This document shows, piece by piece, positions 33,103 through 44,799 of a stretch of DNA of 64,000 nucleotides. The notes beneath the pieces were generated by a model. That model searched no databases. It saw nothing but the letters and a program-made list of their open reading frames with translations, and was not told the origin of the DNA. Positions within the stretch are counted from its first letter, which is position 1. Each line of letters starts with the position of its first letter. Made by a program: the position numbers and the translations under genes. The DNA is from Lunularia cruciata. Lineage: Eukaryota; Streptophyta; Marchantiopsida; Lunulariales; Lunulariaceae. Location: assembly GCA_948567375.1 (NCBI GenBank), contig OX419760.1:42222001-42286000 (forward strand). Direction: 5' to 3'.

Positions 33103-34080
33103 CCTGGCAAATATACTACCTCCCAAGTTCGAAGCCGATATTCTCAATCTTGCGTCCGACAAGGTTTCCACCTTCTACTCACAGCTTCAAATTTCCAACC
33201 ACGCACATTTAGACGCAAAAGATTCGACCCTGAAATCTGTACTATACTGTACTAAAAGCAGCTCGATTGGCCCAAGAAGGAAATCTAGTCATGGTGATGA
33301 GTTCCTCAATCACCGTCCAGGCTGCATATATACATCAAAGATCATGCACATCTCGAGCTCATCTGTGATCTACGTACCATCTCGCTTTCCTCGTGCCTTG
33401 GATTGACAAAGGGGACTGGTCAATATCCAGTGTCCCATAGTTCCAGTAGTGTAGACAGAAGGGAATGTTTCTCCGTTCATTTTTCGGATGAGATCGTAAC
33501 ACACAGAGAGCGGATGAGGAAATAATTGTGAAAGGAATTTGATAATTTAAAGCAATAAAAAATAATTGTGAAATACCATGGACGAAGAGACAACTCTTCG
33601 TTAAGTCTGTGTCTCGCGTGCGAGTCCATGAAGATAATTACTGCATGCAATTTCATGGAGATTCAACAAAGAAATTGTGCTAGAAACGCGGTACTATACC
33701 CAATCGGGTCCCAGCTCCATCATCCTCTCGAGAAAGTAGGCAAGAATGTCAAGAACGAGATTCTGTACAGTCTGCGAGATTCTGCTGCTGACTGGGGTGG
33801 TAATTGTTGACTGTGGTCTTCAATAACTGTGCTGCAAGTTAACTGGATACACACTCGCGGGGCTACGGCGATGGCTACACCAGATGGCAGTAAGTCGGTC
33901 CCCGTTTAGGAGGAGGGTCAAAGATCAAGTTGGAAAAGTAGCCAAATTTGGCGAGAAACGTCTTCAGTAAGAGGAGTTCTATGTTACTAGTTAGATGTGA
34001 GTTGCATTTCCACGTTCCCTCTAATTTCACCCCTTGTTGGACTTGGTAAGTGTTTTTCATCACTAGTTTCTCCTTAATCT
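33103..34080. other. Spacer upstream of GDSL pseudogene
   Basis: There are several open frames of 60-170 codons on the plus strand, but they are shadows of the pseudogene or lack motifs. An 80-codon plus frame at 33568-33810 is unrecognised. No promoter call is justified. Confidence 0.4.
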
Positions 34081-34539
34081 AAGTTTTTCTAGTGTGTTCA
34101 AAAGAGCATACATTCGAGAGTAGAGAAGGCGACCACATAGAACACAAGAAGGATGGGGTGACCCCATCAAGCTGTACAAGGGAGAGACAAACGAGGTAGA
34201 ATGAGGCTAGACCCTAATAGTATCAATATGAGAAAATCTGCCCTACCGCACCTAAGATATCCGTGCTATGCAAGTCATATGGTTTTTAAAGTAATGGAGC
34301 ATATGAAGAAACATCACCTAGAGTGATTGCTCTCCTATGGATTGCACCAACCAATGCTCTCTATAGAGCAATGGACACATGCTGTCTAAAGTATACTACA
34401 AAGTATGGGAGTGAGAGTGGTACCCCATGGCGTCTAATATGATAAGCTCCAGGGCAGTCATTGACAAATGTGTTCAATGTTCCATCACTCCATATAACTC
34501 CAAGGCTAGAGGAACAAAGATGTGACCTTGATGCATACC

Positions 34540-34740
34540 CCTATACTTGGAGACCTTGCGTGTTGTTGCTCAGTTCGCCACCCATCCAGGAGGTGAGTAA
34601 TCATTTTCTCCAAAACTGCATCACGCATAGGGTCTATAACCACAACATCCGCCACTATCACCTGATCATCTTGGACCAAGTATTAGTCTACTTTGACACA
34701 CGTCATTTGCAAAGAATATGAATGCTCCCTCCAAGCAAGG
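34540..34740 (-). pseudogene. N3 C-terminal nuclease-like domain
   Basis: The motif DVVVIDPMRD followed at about 35 residues by F-V-P-L-A-L-E-L-Y-G matches, in spacing and residues, the conserved tail of related plant non-LTR elements. A strand with Asp and a later P-L-x-x-E-x-[YF]-G are reminiscent of restriction-like (PD-(D/E)XK) endonucleases, which in R2-type elements cut the target. The assignment is by motif memory only. Confidence 0.5.
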
Positions 34741-36087
34741 AATCCACTCTCTCGTGCCGTAGCAAACACTATACCCCTAATGGCATCATGGGTAGCTATC
34801 CTCTATCCTCCATAAGGACATTGTGCCATATGGACTGCTGTTGCATCTAATGTAGAACCACACTTAGAAGTGAGTAACAAAGATAAAGACAAGTGGACCA
34901 AAGCTAGGCAGAATTGCTTTGCTCTAGAGATAATGCTGGGTGCAAAATTCCTTGATGCATGGTCAAGCTAGGATCCAAGAGGTAGCACCTTTGCTGGAGC
35001 AAGAGCAAAGTTGTGTTGTAGTGGCCCAAGGAATGGACAAGTCAACTAAGAGAGAATGTAGCATATGCTAACATTGTCACTCCATTAAGGAAGATTGCAA
35101 ACCTCTAGTCCATCTGACGGTAGTGAAGCAGAGAATGGAAGGTCCTCACATGCGCATGGAGATAGAACATCTCTCATATGCCGTAATAAAACTTGGAGAG
35201 AAAAGGATCACTCCTCCACCTTGGTCACATAAGTCTCCAAAATTGGACTATTGGCAATCACAAAATGGGAGGAAAGTAGTGTTGCCAAGAGAGCACAACT
35301 ACCCAAAAATGCTATAGGTGCCATCTCCTCCATAAATAATAGGCCTACCCTTCTGCAAAAAATCAATAAAGATGTTTGTCTATGTGCCAAATTCCCCATT
35401 ACATACTCAAATGTCTTTGGTCCAATGTTATCACCAAATACTCACGGATCCTCTTAAGAAAAGCTCTTAGACTTGATAGGAAAGTCAATGAAGGGAGAAC
35501 TATGTGGAAAAGACAAGTCAATCAATGGGCAATACTAGAGGAGAGTATACTAAATGTCACTTGTGGATTTTCTAATAGCGGAAGGTCATCCACATGGAGA
35601 ATAACATCTACAAAGGCAACGTCTAAGAAGCATGTGACAAAATCCTTGAATCTTATTGGCACTCCAAGAATATGTAGTCCATCTATAGATGTGACACACC
35701 CTCTGAAAATTCAAGCTAGGGATGGATACTTAAAGGGGACCATGCTCTGGACTTTGACACCTTGACTCTCAAGCTTACATGATATAGCTTGGTAGTCAAG
35801 TGATCAAAGGATTGTCTAATCTGATCTATGGGGCCCACAATATGTGTATTGTCTGCTAAGGAGGGAAATACATAACCAAGCATGGCCAAAGTAGTAGATA
35901 AGAGAGCTTTGAAGTGAGCTATGGCAAACAAAGGTCCTTCCAAAGGATCTCCCTATTATGTACCAAAAATTGACTCCAAGACGGAGATTCCCTCTTGTGA
36001 CCATCCATGCTAGTAGTAAAGGAAAGCAAGAGAGCCATAGAACAACCACACAAAGGGATTGAGACTCACAAAGGATCCACCAGCCTC

Positions 36088-36092
36088 CCTAA
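36088..36092. repeat. Target-site duplication CCTAA of B3, left copy
   Basis: CCTAA at 36088-36092 is repeated exactly at 38968-38972. It brackets B3 and shows the insertion into N3. Confidence 0.9.
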
Positions 36093-36511
36093 TGTAAAAG
36101 ACCAAGACTGAGGAGAGAAATAGGTGAATGGAAACTCACATTGGGACACTTGAATGAGGGAAAACTCTAAATGCCTAGCATGAGCTTTGGCTTTGGTATT
36201 TATAGGTAGCATACAAAGCCCTTCAAAAGCTTCTCAAGAAGCTTCCTTGAGCTGCTTTCTTAGAGTGCAAGCCAAGTTAACTGGAAGCTTCTCAAGAAGC
36301 TTCCTTCTAGAAGCCGCCTACTTGGCGTGTAAGCTAAGCTAGTTAGAAGCTTCTAGAAGCTTCCTTCTAGAAACTACCTGCTTGGAGCACAACTAGTTGG
36401 GAAGCTTCCCAAGAAGCTTCCTAGATGCTTCTAGAATATCCTAGGCTAATTTGGCTTATTCTCTACTTTGTTAGCCCTACTAACTACGTTGCTAAACTCC
36501 ATATTGTTACA
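36093..36511 (-). repeat. B3 3' LTR with heat-shock-element-like array
   Basis: A 419-bp LTR, TGTAACAATATGG at 36511 to TTTTACA at 36093 in element sense. The region 36220-36430 contains repeated GAAGCTTC blocks, including four perfectly spaced units (GAA-TTC-GAA-TTC) near 36347-36366 followed by CTTCTAGAAA. The TATA box (plus strand TATTTATA) is near 36199-36206, just downstream of the array in element sense. Confidence 0.88.
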
Positions 36512-36740
36512 TATTTCCCCACCGCTAGTTGGTGATGTCCTTGTATCCATTGACGCTTCAAACTCCTGGATAGCCGTCTGTGCATTTTGGAGGTGAGAAA
36601 TAGGTTCCCATGTGGCATCATGAAGGGGATACCCTTTCCAAAGGACCTTGTACTCCGTATGTTGTCGGCGTCCGTGTTGGATGTAGCGATGCACAAGGAT
36701 ACGATCAACTTCGTACTCCTCATGATCATTGATAGGGATA
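36512..36740 (-). pseudogene. B3 chromodomain and polypurine tract
   Basis: Frame reads YEVDRILVHRYIQHGRRQHT, then EYKVLWKGYPLHDATWEPIS and LQNAQTAIQEFE, a complete chromodomain without a stop. The tract GCGGTGGGGAAATA lies between it and the LTR and would serve as polypurine tract. This is the best-preserved chromodomain of family B in the window. Confidence 0.88.
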
Positions 36741-37800
36741 AGGGGAGGACAAGGTTGGACACAAGAGGAAAAAGAAGAGGGGTTAGGGAAAAAGGTTTCA
36801 ACTTGGAAACATGAAAGACATGATGGATGCGCATATATAAGCAACAGAAGAGACACTTTGGGTGATATCTAAAGGTCCTATCCAATTTGGGGTAATTTTA
36901 CAAACTTGTGAGAGTGGTAGATTACTAGAGGATAACATAAATTTATCACCAACTTCAAAGGTGAGATCACAACAATGGTGGTCCGCATATTGTTTTTGAC
37001 GATTTTGAGCAACAAGGAGGTGAGATTTGGCTTGTTGGAGAGATTTGGATATGGTGGTCAAGAGGGTTGAAGTATGAGGGACCTAAGACGAGGGAGGAGC
37101 AAGAAGAGAATCTGGGACAGGCGGATCTTGGCCAAAATTGAGAAAGAAAGGAGAGAATCCGGTGCTTGCCTCTTTAGAATTCTTGTATGCAAACTCCATA
37201 GTTGCAAGACATTCATCCCAATTGGTGTGGTGAATGTTGATGAAGGCTCAAAGCATATCTTACAAGGTGCAATTTGCACATTCAATTTGTCCATCAGTTT
37301 GAGGATGATAGGCTATGGACAAAGCAAGTTTGGTGCCAAGTATCTAAAAGAAGGCTTGCCAAAACTTTCCGGTGAAGTGAGGATCATGGTCAAAGATGAG
37401 TACACATGGCATCCCATGATGTTTGAATATATTATCAAAGTAGATTTGCACAAAGGTTGGAGCATCCACAGTATCAACCGTTGGTGCCAAATGGACTTAT
37501 CCACAAACACCACAATTGTTGTATGACCCTTGTTGTGTCTTGGGCAAAGAGGTGATGAGATCTAAGCTCACATGTTCCCAATGAGTAGTTGGAATGGGAA
37601 GTGGCAGAAGGAGTCCACTCGGCTTCTGGTTACTAGCTTTGTTGTGTTGACAAATCTCACACGATTGCACAAACTCCCAAACATTTTGTGTCATGTTGGG
37701 CCACCACCATTGGCGTTGGAGGGTACCCAAGGTCTTGTCCACCCCCATGTGACCAGCTATTGGTAGATCATGCGCTTCTTGAAGGCGCACAAGTCAGAGA
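36741..37800 (-). pseudogene. B3 integrase
   Basis: Zinc finger HDLPIAGHMGVDKTL...CEICQHNKASNQ at 37790-37640. The core begins SLDLITSLPKTQQ (first Asp) and then shifts frame. LCPWPIIL-type out-of-frame segments show insertions or deletions near the DDE Glu. The C-terminal part has RRDLTFEVGDKFMLSSS and LAPNWIGPLDIT-like sequence. Several frameshifts disable it. Confidence 0.85.
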
Positions 37801-38902
37801 TCACCTTTAGTTAGAACATAGATCCGGTCTGCATAGAATAGAAGGCCTTCCTTGAAGGAAAAGGTGTTTTACTCCTTATCACTTGCTGTCAGACAACCAT
37901 GTACCATTTGGAAGAAGGGATCTTGTTGTAGAGTTGACCAAAAATTGTTATGGACCTTGGGGTCAGTTGACACCATTGTAATTGCTGTCGTGATGAGAAG
38001 AAGAGACTTCAAATCAGGTCGTCGTAATAGAGCATCAGGGATGACATGGAACCAATCTGGTTTGTACTCAAGTTTGATATCAAACAATTGGAGTTGCTCT
38101 TCCCATCGATGATGTCGACTCTTCATGTGTTCCAAGTGTAAGGTCTGCAACAATGGCTTGTGATCAGTTTGCATGATCACTTGTTTCCCCAAGAGATAAT
38201 GCCTCCATACCTTGGTGGCATATACCATTGCAAGTTGTTCTTGATCTCAAGCAGAGTAATTTCTTTCAGTTGTATTTAGTCGGTGAGACACAAAGGCAAT
38301 GGGATGTAGTCCATCTGGGATTTCTTGTTGCAACACAACTCCAATTGCAAAGTTAGAAGCATCAAAATCAACCACACAAGGTAGTTGAGGATCATATGGT
38401 TGAAGAATGGGTCTCAAAGACACCATATGCTTTAACTTTTGGAATGCTTCTTCATGCTTGGTGGTCCACTAGAAGCTCGAGTTCTTTCCCAAGAGGTCAG
38501 TCAATGGTGCAACCACATGAGCATAATAGTGGATGAACCGTTGGTAAAAACTGGCCAATCCATTGAACGCTCGTACTTTTGTAGCATCCTTTGGAGTAGG
38601 CCAATCAGTAATGGCCTTGATTTTCTCTTCTTCCATCTTGATCCCCTCTCATGAGATCTTATGACCCAAGAAGGTAACCTCCTTCTGCCAAAAGACACAC
38701 TTTGACTTCTTACAATAAAATTTCCATTGTTGTCGTTGTCTTAGGACTTCTCGCACATGATTCACTTGTTCTACCTCTGTCTCACTATAGATTAAGATAT
38801 CATCCAAGAATACCACCACGGACCAATCTAATAGTCCATCCAACACCCAATGCATCTGATCTATGAAGACTACTGGAGCATTAGTGAGTCCAAAAGGTAG
38901 GC
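37801..38902 (-). pseudogene. B3 RNase H and partial RT
   Basis: RNase H: ATKVWRHYLLGKQVIMQTDH, KPLLQTLHLEHMKSRHHRWE and IPDALLRRPDL. RT keeps the palm segment with an intact catalytic [11 protein letters not shown] (38800-38830) and thumb NGLASFYQRF-like sequence. At the right end RT stops abruptly at the deletion junction (about 38899), inside the NAP motif. Confidence 0.88.
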
Positions 38903-38967
38903 TAATTTGGCTTATTCTCTACTTAGTTAGCCTTACTAACTATGTCCCTAAACTCCATATTGTTACA
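38899..38967 (-). repeat. B3 5' LTR remnant, first 69 bp
   Basis: Matches the outermost end of the family B LTR (CTAATTTGGCTTATTCTCTAC...CCATATTGTTACA on the plus strand). It is followed at once by the CCTAA duplication. The HSE-like array and TATA box of this LTR are lost. Confidence 0.88.
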
Positions 38968-41060
38968 CCTAAGCTCTCTAAAGATGGATGCACAAGAGAT
39001 GCTATTAAAAGTATTCTAAGTATCCACATGTAGGACAACCCACTCTAGATGGATATCTAGAAGTGCCATGATGCTTAGAGAAATAGCCTTGCACGCTCCA
39101 AGTATAGCTACTCCAAACTGATGTGGACTTAGGTGCTCTCTGAAGTGAGATCTATATTGAAGGACAATGGTGCGGCTAACCAAGCAAAAAAATATCTCTC
39201 CAATAACAATTGGTCTCATGCATTTTGTGCCGTTCTCCATTGAGAGAAGTCAACTAACCCCTAACACCCAACTAATTGATGTAGGAATATCTCCCCTCTC
39301 TACTACTTCAAACACCTAAAACAACTTGCTTAATCCACTAGAAGGATCATCTACATGAAAGCAATCTCTAAGATGCTCATATACTATCCCTAACAAGCCT
39401 CCTCAAGAGAGGTGAGGGGTAGTGCACAATTCTTGTGCAAAAAGTGATCTATTGAGACATAAAAGCTACTCATGTTGATAATCTAAGACCTCTTATGGTA
39501 CACCCTCTTTTGCCATACGATGTAGTGAGCATAAGGAAGAGATAGTCTCATAAGTGGGACTAGCTATAGACAAAAGATGCAACACTTGTGTTGCTCTACT
39601 AAATTCTTGTGCCTGACCCCTGTCCTACACCATTGTGATTGAGGAGACTATGTGGTATCTTGTGGTAGAATCTATCTACTAAATCGTGCAGCCCTAACCA
39701 ACTCTTCTTATAGAGCAGCCCAATCTCCTGCTCCAAATCAACAAAATCTAGCAGCCACCTCTATATGCCCCGCACATCCACCTCTAGCATAGCATAAGAA
39801 GGTACCATTAAGGGAGTAAGAGGAATAAGAACCATGCTAAGTCATCCAATGGATCATGTGCCAAACAATCAACTGGTAGGCAAAAAGCTTATCAAGTCTC
39901 ATCATGGAGTGTACGGGGTAGCCCATGGAATAAACCTGTACATGGAAAACTAGTCTCCAATAATCCCAAAATACAATCCACCACCTGAGATGCTAACCAC
40001 TTCCAAGACTTGATATCCTCGGAATAGTCAACAAAGTGATAGAGGAAGCATGCGTAATCTTGAGTGTCATTGATATTGATGTGGTCTCTTGCCTCACATG
40101 AGCATCCCAAATGGTCCAATCATAGTCCTTGTGTATCCTTCCCTCATGGTTCTTTACCCCTTGCAAGGTAAAACATCAATGACACAACAGGCATGGTGTA
40201 TCCCGAGCTGCTCTAGGCAGCTCCACATGGGGAAGTGTAGCCATGGCTAGCACAAGAATATAGATCTCAACACATAATGCTCCTCTCCATCACATTGACT
40301 AAGTTTAAAGAGTATTTGTAAACATAATAGTCCATTTATATCCTATATATAAGGAAAAAAGCCTAATTAGTGTATATTTCCTTACTATGTCAAAAGGTCT
40401 CAATCAAGGAGACTTCTCCAAAATGCCCCATTAAAAAATAATATTCTCTAAAATGCCACACGGATCACAAGTTCATGCCCCATTTTAATGGAAATGGGGC
40501 GGTTTGGAGAATACTTGTTTTAAGCGGAGTATTTTGGATAATTCCCTCTCAATTACTGTGCATTGTAGCAATTTCCATTAATTACGTCATGAAAGGCCCC
40601 TACTAGTGTGACTGATACTTAATAAAAGTACACACTATCCCCAATAAGTATCCCCAATAAATTTGGGAAAAGAGTGGAGCCGATATTTCTTGTTACTTAT
40701 CTTAGCAGGGACGTTTCCTAAACACCAAAGAATAAATTAAGTAGATTATCTATATGTGGTTAACCAGATGAATATTACTCTTTTTACACCTCCCGATATC
40801 TGGGGTCAAGTTGTTGCTTGTTTACCGATTCATGTGGAATAGAGTTGACCATTTTTTACGCATTGATTATACAAGTTCTTAAAAAGGCAATTACCCCTGT
40901 AACCGACACTAAACCATGGCCAGATGTTGCTCACTACTACGCGCCAAAGTTTTGTCCTCCTTTTGTCAAAGTTTTGCCAAAGTTTTCCTCCTTTTGTCTG
41001 GCTATTTTTGCAGGGTAGGCATCTGTTCGTGCTTCGCGCTTAACCCTACTAAACCATGAT

Positions 41061-41098
41061 GCTTGATGGATTCGCGAGGCAGTGCGAATCCATCAAGC
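41061..41098. repeat. Perfect 15-bp inverted repeat with 8-nt loop
   Basis: GCTTGATGGATTCGC at 41061-41075 is the exact reverse complement of 41084-41098. It is the third perfect short hairpin outside transposon coding sequence in this window, with no sequence similarity to the other two. Confidence 0.9.
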
Positions 41099-41528
41099 AA
41101 AATAAAGACCAACCCACATGTTTTGCGTCCTTGCACTCGCGTATTCGGGTTTTTCGCCCGCGTCCCATGTAGTGCTTATGGGTACTCTGTAATGGAAACC
41201 TGTGATATAATATGGGGTTTCAAGAAGTGGTTTTGGGGTTCCGTAAGGATCCCATAAATATTAGTTTAATATTAGTAAATATTTCATAAATTTCTATCGG
41301 GGTGGAGTGTGGGTATTTCGATTTTATTGGGGATTTTCCTATCATTATAGATTAAATGCATGGGTACTGAAAAACATAAGCCGACATTTTTTTATGGGTT
41401 AAGGGTACTCTATCATGTTTAATGCATGAAAATTCAGTTAAGGATTAATTTTCCTCAAAAATGTATTCAAAACTCTAAAGTTGCTTGAAACCCTAAAACT
41501 TTAGATGAGTGTTCAGAAACGAAGTACT

Positions 41529-41594
41529 GTAAATTTGAATTAGAAATCCCCATGAAATTATGTAAATTCGAATTACAAGTCCCCATGAAATTAT
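41529..41594. repeat. 33-bp tandem duplication
   Basis: GTAAATTTGAATTAGAAATC at 41529 and GTAAATTCGAATTACAAGTC at 41562 each continue with CCCATGAAATTAT. Three or four substitutions separate the units. No function is visible. Confidence 0.85.
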
Positions 41595-43049
41595 TTAGAG
41601 GAAATCTATGAACCCGACTGATTTCGGTAAGGTCTGTAAAATTCGCTTCTAAAACCCCCTAATAGCTGAAGGAAAAAGAAAAAGAATACAAGACACTCAA
41701 ATGCAAAAGGAGACAGAACCTTTGCCTCGGAGACTTCTTTGTCTTTACAAAAGAAGTCACCATCACAGAGCATTGGACTTCTCTATCCGTAGATCAACTG
41801 AAATGGATGTGTTCTTGAATTGGACTCCATGTCAAAAGTTATGAATGAAGGTGGCGACCACGAAGTGCAGCATCAAAGGGCAAGGCAGGCTCCATAGGCT
41901 AAGTGTTGGTTAAACTCTCAAGAACTCAAGTTGGAGAATGTATTCATTCATGTACCAACCAAAAGCACAAAGGTTTCTCATTATTCTTGGCATGATGTTG
42001 TTCTCCATCTGCCTATATTTCTACTACTTGTGTACTATGTGGTTGAATCAACCCGTCATATGCAGGTTTTGGACTTTGATATTCTTGCCCTACAGAATCG
42101 TATCGGTCCTACAGTGACACTGCGGTATCACTTTGTTGTGGAGTACCACTGCGCCCAAATGTGGAGTGCAGCGCCTTTCCTGATATCAATCGGGATCCGA
42201 CATCTGCGGAAGCAATTTTAGGATTGAAAACAAGTGTAGTTCTAGTTACTCTTTAATGGCTACTCTGACAATCGTGTTCCTCAAAGACCAAGCTCCATAG
42301 ATTTTCACAAGGACTGTCGTCCGTTAAAAGTATGAACTCGACCAGCAAAGGATCGGAATCAACGTGATAGAAGGGAGGAAGAGGAGAAACAGGAGAAAGG
42401 TTAGAGGTGATTCAGATCAAAGGGGGCACATAAGGGAGATGGTTGCACATAACAGCGTGATGTTACCAAGGAAGTGAGAAATAGTGATAGTCTGAATCAG
42501 TTGCTATTGTTCATTGGGAAGATTTATCAAACGTGTAAGAGTTGCCCCTCCATAGGCCAGGGCGCTTGTGTAAGAGCGAGAGTCATGGCCGTTGAGTTGA
42601 ATTTGGCTGCAAATCTGGATGAACTTGTTGCATGAACTGAGAAATCCGATCAGGCAGGGAAAAACTGGTGATTTTTGGATCAGCAAGACGGAGATGGAAT
42701 TATTGCTCTACCGATCGCCTGTCAGAAGGGGTTTGAGATGAATTTGGCCTTTGGAACCACCACGAAGGCTGCAGAATGACCAACACTCGCTGATCAGGTT
42801 TTATTGGAAAGAATCAGAGACGGAGGGACATCTGGAACCCGATGTGGCAATTTCTATACTTGAGGGACAAAAAGAAAGAAAGTGTTCACTGTGGTGGATT
42901 TTGTGGTGGATTTTGAGGTTAGGGACGGGAGAAAATTGGAATCAAAATCAGGTGTTGGAGAGGGGTTTGCCACGAATAGGGATTTCAATTCATATTCCTT
43001 GTTTGTGCGCAGGTCAGCAGTGCAAGAAGGTACCTAGGGTTCAGTTTTG

Positions 43050-43205
43050 GCACATGGTCCATAGTTCTTGGATATAGTGTTCTTGTGCTAATTGTTCCTG
43101 TACCAGATATTCTTGTATCTACAATTCCTCCATCAGTGGGTTCTTGTACCAGAGGTGTCTGTATTGGAGAGCTCATGCACTGGAGGGTTCTTGTACCACA
43201 CATGA
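43050..43205 (+). repeat. GTTCTTGTACCA minisatellite upstream of N1
   Basis: Variants of GTTCTTGTACCAGA recur at irregular 16-40 bp spacing: GTGTTCTTGTGCTA, GTTCCTGTACCAGA, ATTCTTGTATCTAC, GTTCTTGTACCAGA and GTTCTTGTACCACA. A similar run lies before N2 (58665-58760), so it belongs to the non-LTR element, probably in its 5' untranslated region. Confidence 0.7.
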
Positions 43206-43599
43206 TGGAGCATATAGAATGGGCGCACTACTTTGGTAGCAAATAGGCACCTATCGTATCCATTCTTTGTCTTTGTACTTTTTGTTTTGTTCTTGGTTGT
43301 GTTTGCTTTTAATTGAGTTCCTCATTTACCATCAGATTTGTTAGTCTATGTTTTGGGTTTATAGTCTCCTAGTTATGTATTACTTGGTTGTTGTGAGCTA
43401 CTTCAATAAACTCTCTTATGATACGCCCGCTTTGTTCTTTAGCACATGTCCCTATAGGGACTACCATAGGCAAGGCTCCTCATCGACCACCCACTATGCC
43501 TTATGTGCATCTAGGCCATAGTCATAGGTATGGCAATTTCTAGCATGGCTCCTTGAGTGCTTAGGTCCTATCTCTTGGCGCCACATCTTCCGCCATCCT

Positions 43600-44510
43600 T
43601 GTGCGAGGAATCTACAATGAAGGAATTTCCTATGGAGGATCCACCATCCCCTTAGTTCTTCCTCCACCTCCCACAATCTCTTATCCTAGGGACCTCGCCT
43701 CACCATCACCATTTGACATCCTCTCTTCTGTACCCTTAGCGGCCCCTTACATCCTTTGTCCCCATTGCCCCATGCAGTCATGGCTTGATTGCCCATGGGT
43801 CGGGGTCAGTTGAGCACAACATCAAGGGCAAGCTAGATGCTTATGCATGAGAGCAAAGGCCACCACTCTACCTATCCTCCTAAACCACTCCATACTCTAG
43901 CTCTCTCTCTCTTCAAGCACTACCTAACTCTTACTCTTGGCTCCACTCTTTGGATCCCCTTCAAGCTTACCTCATCCACGCACATATACCAGGATCCCTC
44001 TGCCATTCTGGCATCTACTTGGCTCCATGCTTTTTGTACTCCTAAATGCCAGCTTGGCAGATGACCATGAGAGAGATGTCACTACCTGGACATTGCTAGC
44101 TCTCTTCCTTCAGTGGACTTTGCTTCTTCTTGCTCATGGGAGCACATCTAGACACCACAAGATTGCCTCTTGGATTCATCAATTTCTCCATGGAGATTGG
44201 CCAACTTTACAAGAAGAGTACACTATCCGAGCCCATGTAGCCACCAAATGGCTCGTACAATCCCCACAATCTCATGCTCCACCTCCACATCATCGTCGAC
44301 TATGTCATTCCTTGATGCTTGGCTAGGTAGGGAAGTATTGGTGGGCCATTCATGCACTATCACTCTCTAGACCAGCCTCCTTCTATGTAGATACATTATC
44401 AGCCCCATAGGATCTTCATCCATCAGCCATATACGACCTTCCTTCCTTTGCCCATGACTACTACCTAAATGAGGAGCTACAACTTATAGAGTCCTTCTTT
44501 GCCCATGCTT
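43600..44510 (+). pseudogene. N1 N-terminal coding region
   Basis: Shifted frames are rich in Pro, Ser and His and align with 59050-59800 of N2 (for example DDHERDVTTWTLLALFLQWT here and DDQERDVSTWTQLALLLKWT there). The segment HGSTSRHHKIASWIHQFLHGDW is conserved between copies. I do not recognise a known domain such as an APE endonuclease here. It precedes RT in both copies, so it is the N-terminal part of the protein. Confidence 0.6.
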
Positions 44511-44799
44511 TACTCCACTCTACATGTTTCTCACTTTTCAATTTAACTTTTTTTTTTTTTTATTGTTTTAATCTAATATTGGAATAGGTGGTCTCTCAAG
44601 ATTAGTTTTTGAGCATTTATGGGATTGTCTCTCCCAATTCTGTCATTCCTTTTTAGCTTCGTTATCTCCTCATTAGTATGTTGTAGCCACGCCGAGTGGT
44701 TGTGAGATAGTTATTATAGCTATTAGAGCTTCCTTGGACTTCCATCCTGATTGGGTGGTTGTCCAAGTAAATGTCTCAAATGACTTCAATACCATTTCT

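Larger units (their letters stand above)
36093..38967 (-). mobile_element. Family B chromovirus copy B3, large internal deletion
   Basis: Minus-strand element of 2875 bp bounded by exact CCTAA duplications. It has a complete 3' LTR (36093-36511), chromodomain, integrase, RNase H and most of RT, and then jumps at 38899 from mid-RT straight into the last 69 bp of the 5' LTR. Gag, protease, primer site and most of the 5' LTR are gone. The deletion junction shares TAG between the two sides, consistent with microhomology-mediated loss. Confidence 0.9.
34081..40300 (-). mobile_element. Non-LTR retrotransposon remnant N3, split by B3
   Basis: Minus-strand LINE-like element interrupted at 36092/38968 by B3. 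Recognised parts are RT (35943-35716: EGPLFAIAHFKALL and VFPSLADNTHIVGP; the catalytic Y/F-x-D-D box is LADN), the region after RT (35399-35208: MEEMAPIAFLGSCALLATLL) and a C-terminal segment near 34600-34720 with ADVVVIDPMRDAV and, in a shifted frame, GHIFVPLALELYG. The portion beyond 38968 would be N-terminal to RT and is poorly conserved. It is related to N1 and N2. Outer boundaries are approximate and no target duplication was found. Confidence 0.7.
40301..43429. other. Spacer with hairpin, small duplications and a minisatellite
   Basis: No gene family recognised. It holds a perfect hairpin (41061-41098), a 33-bp tandem duplication (41529-41594), a 12-bp doublet TGTGGTGGATTT near 42890, and the GTTCTTGTACCA minisatellite (about 43055-43200). 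The right part may be the 5' untranslated region of N1. Confidence 0.45.

Noticed and set aside
32887-33406. Plus-strand frames of 122 and 171 codons
   Set aside because: Largely antisense to the first GDSL block; low complexity in motif content and no start context.
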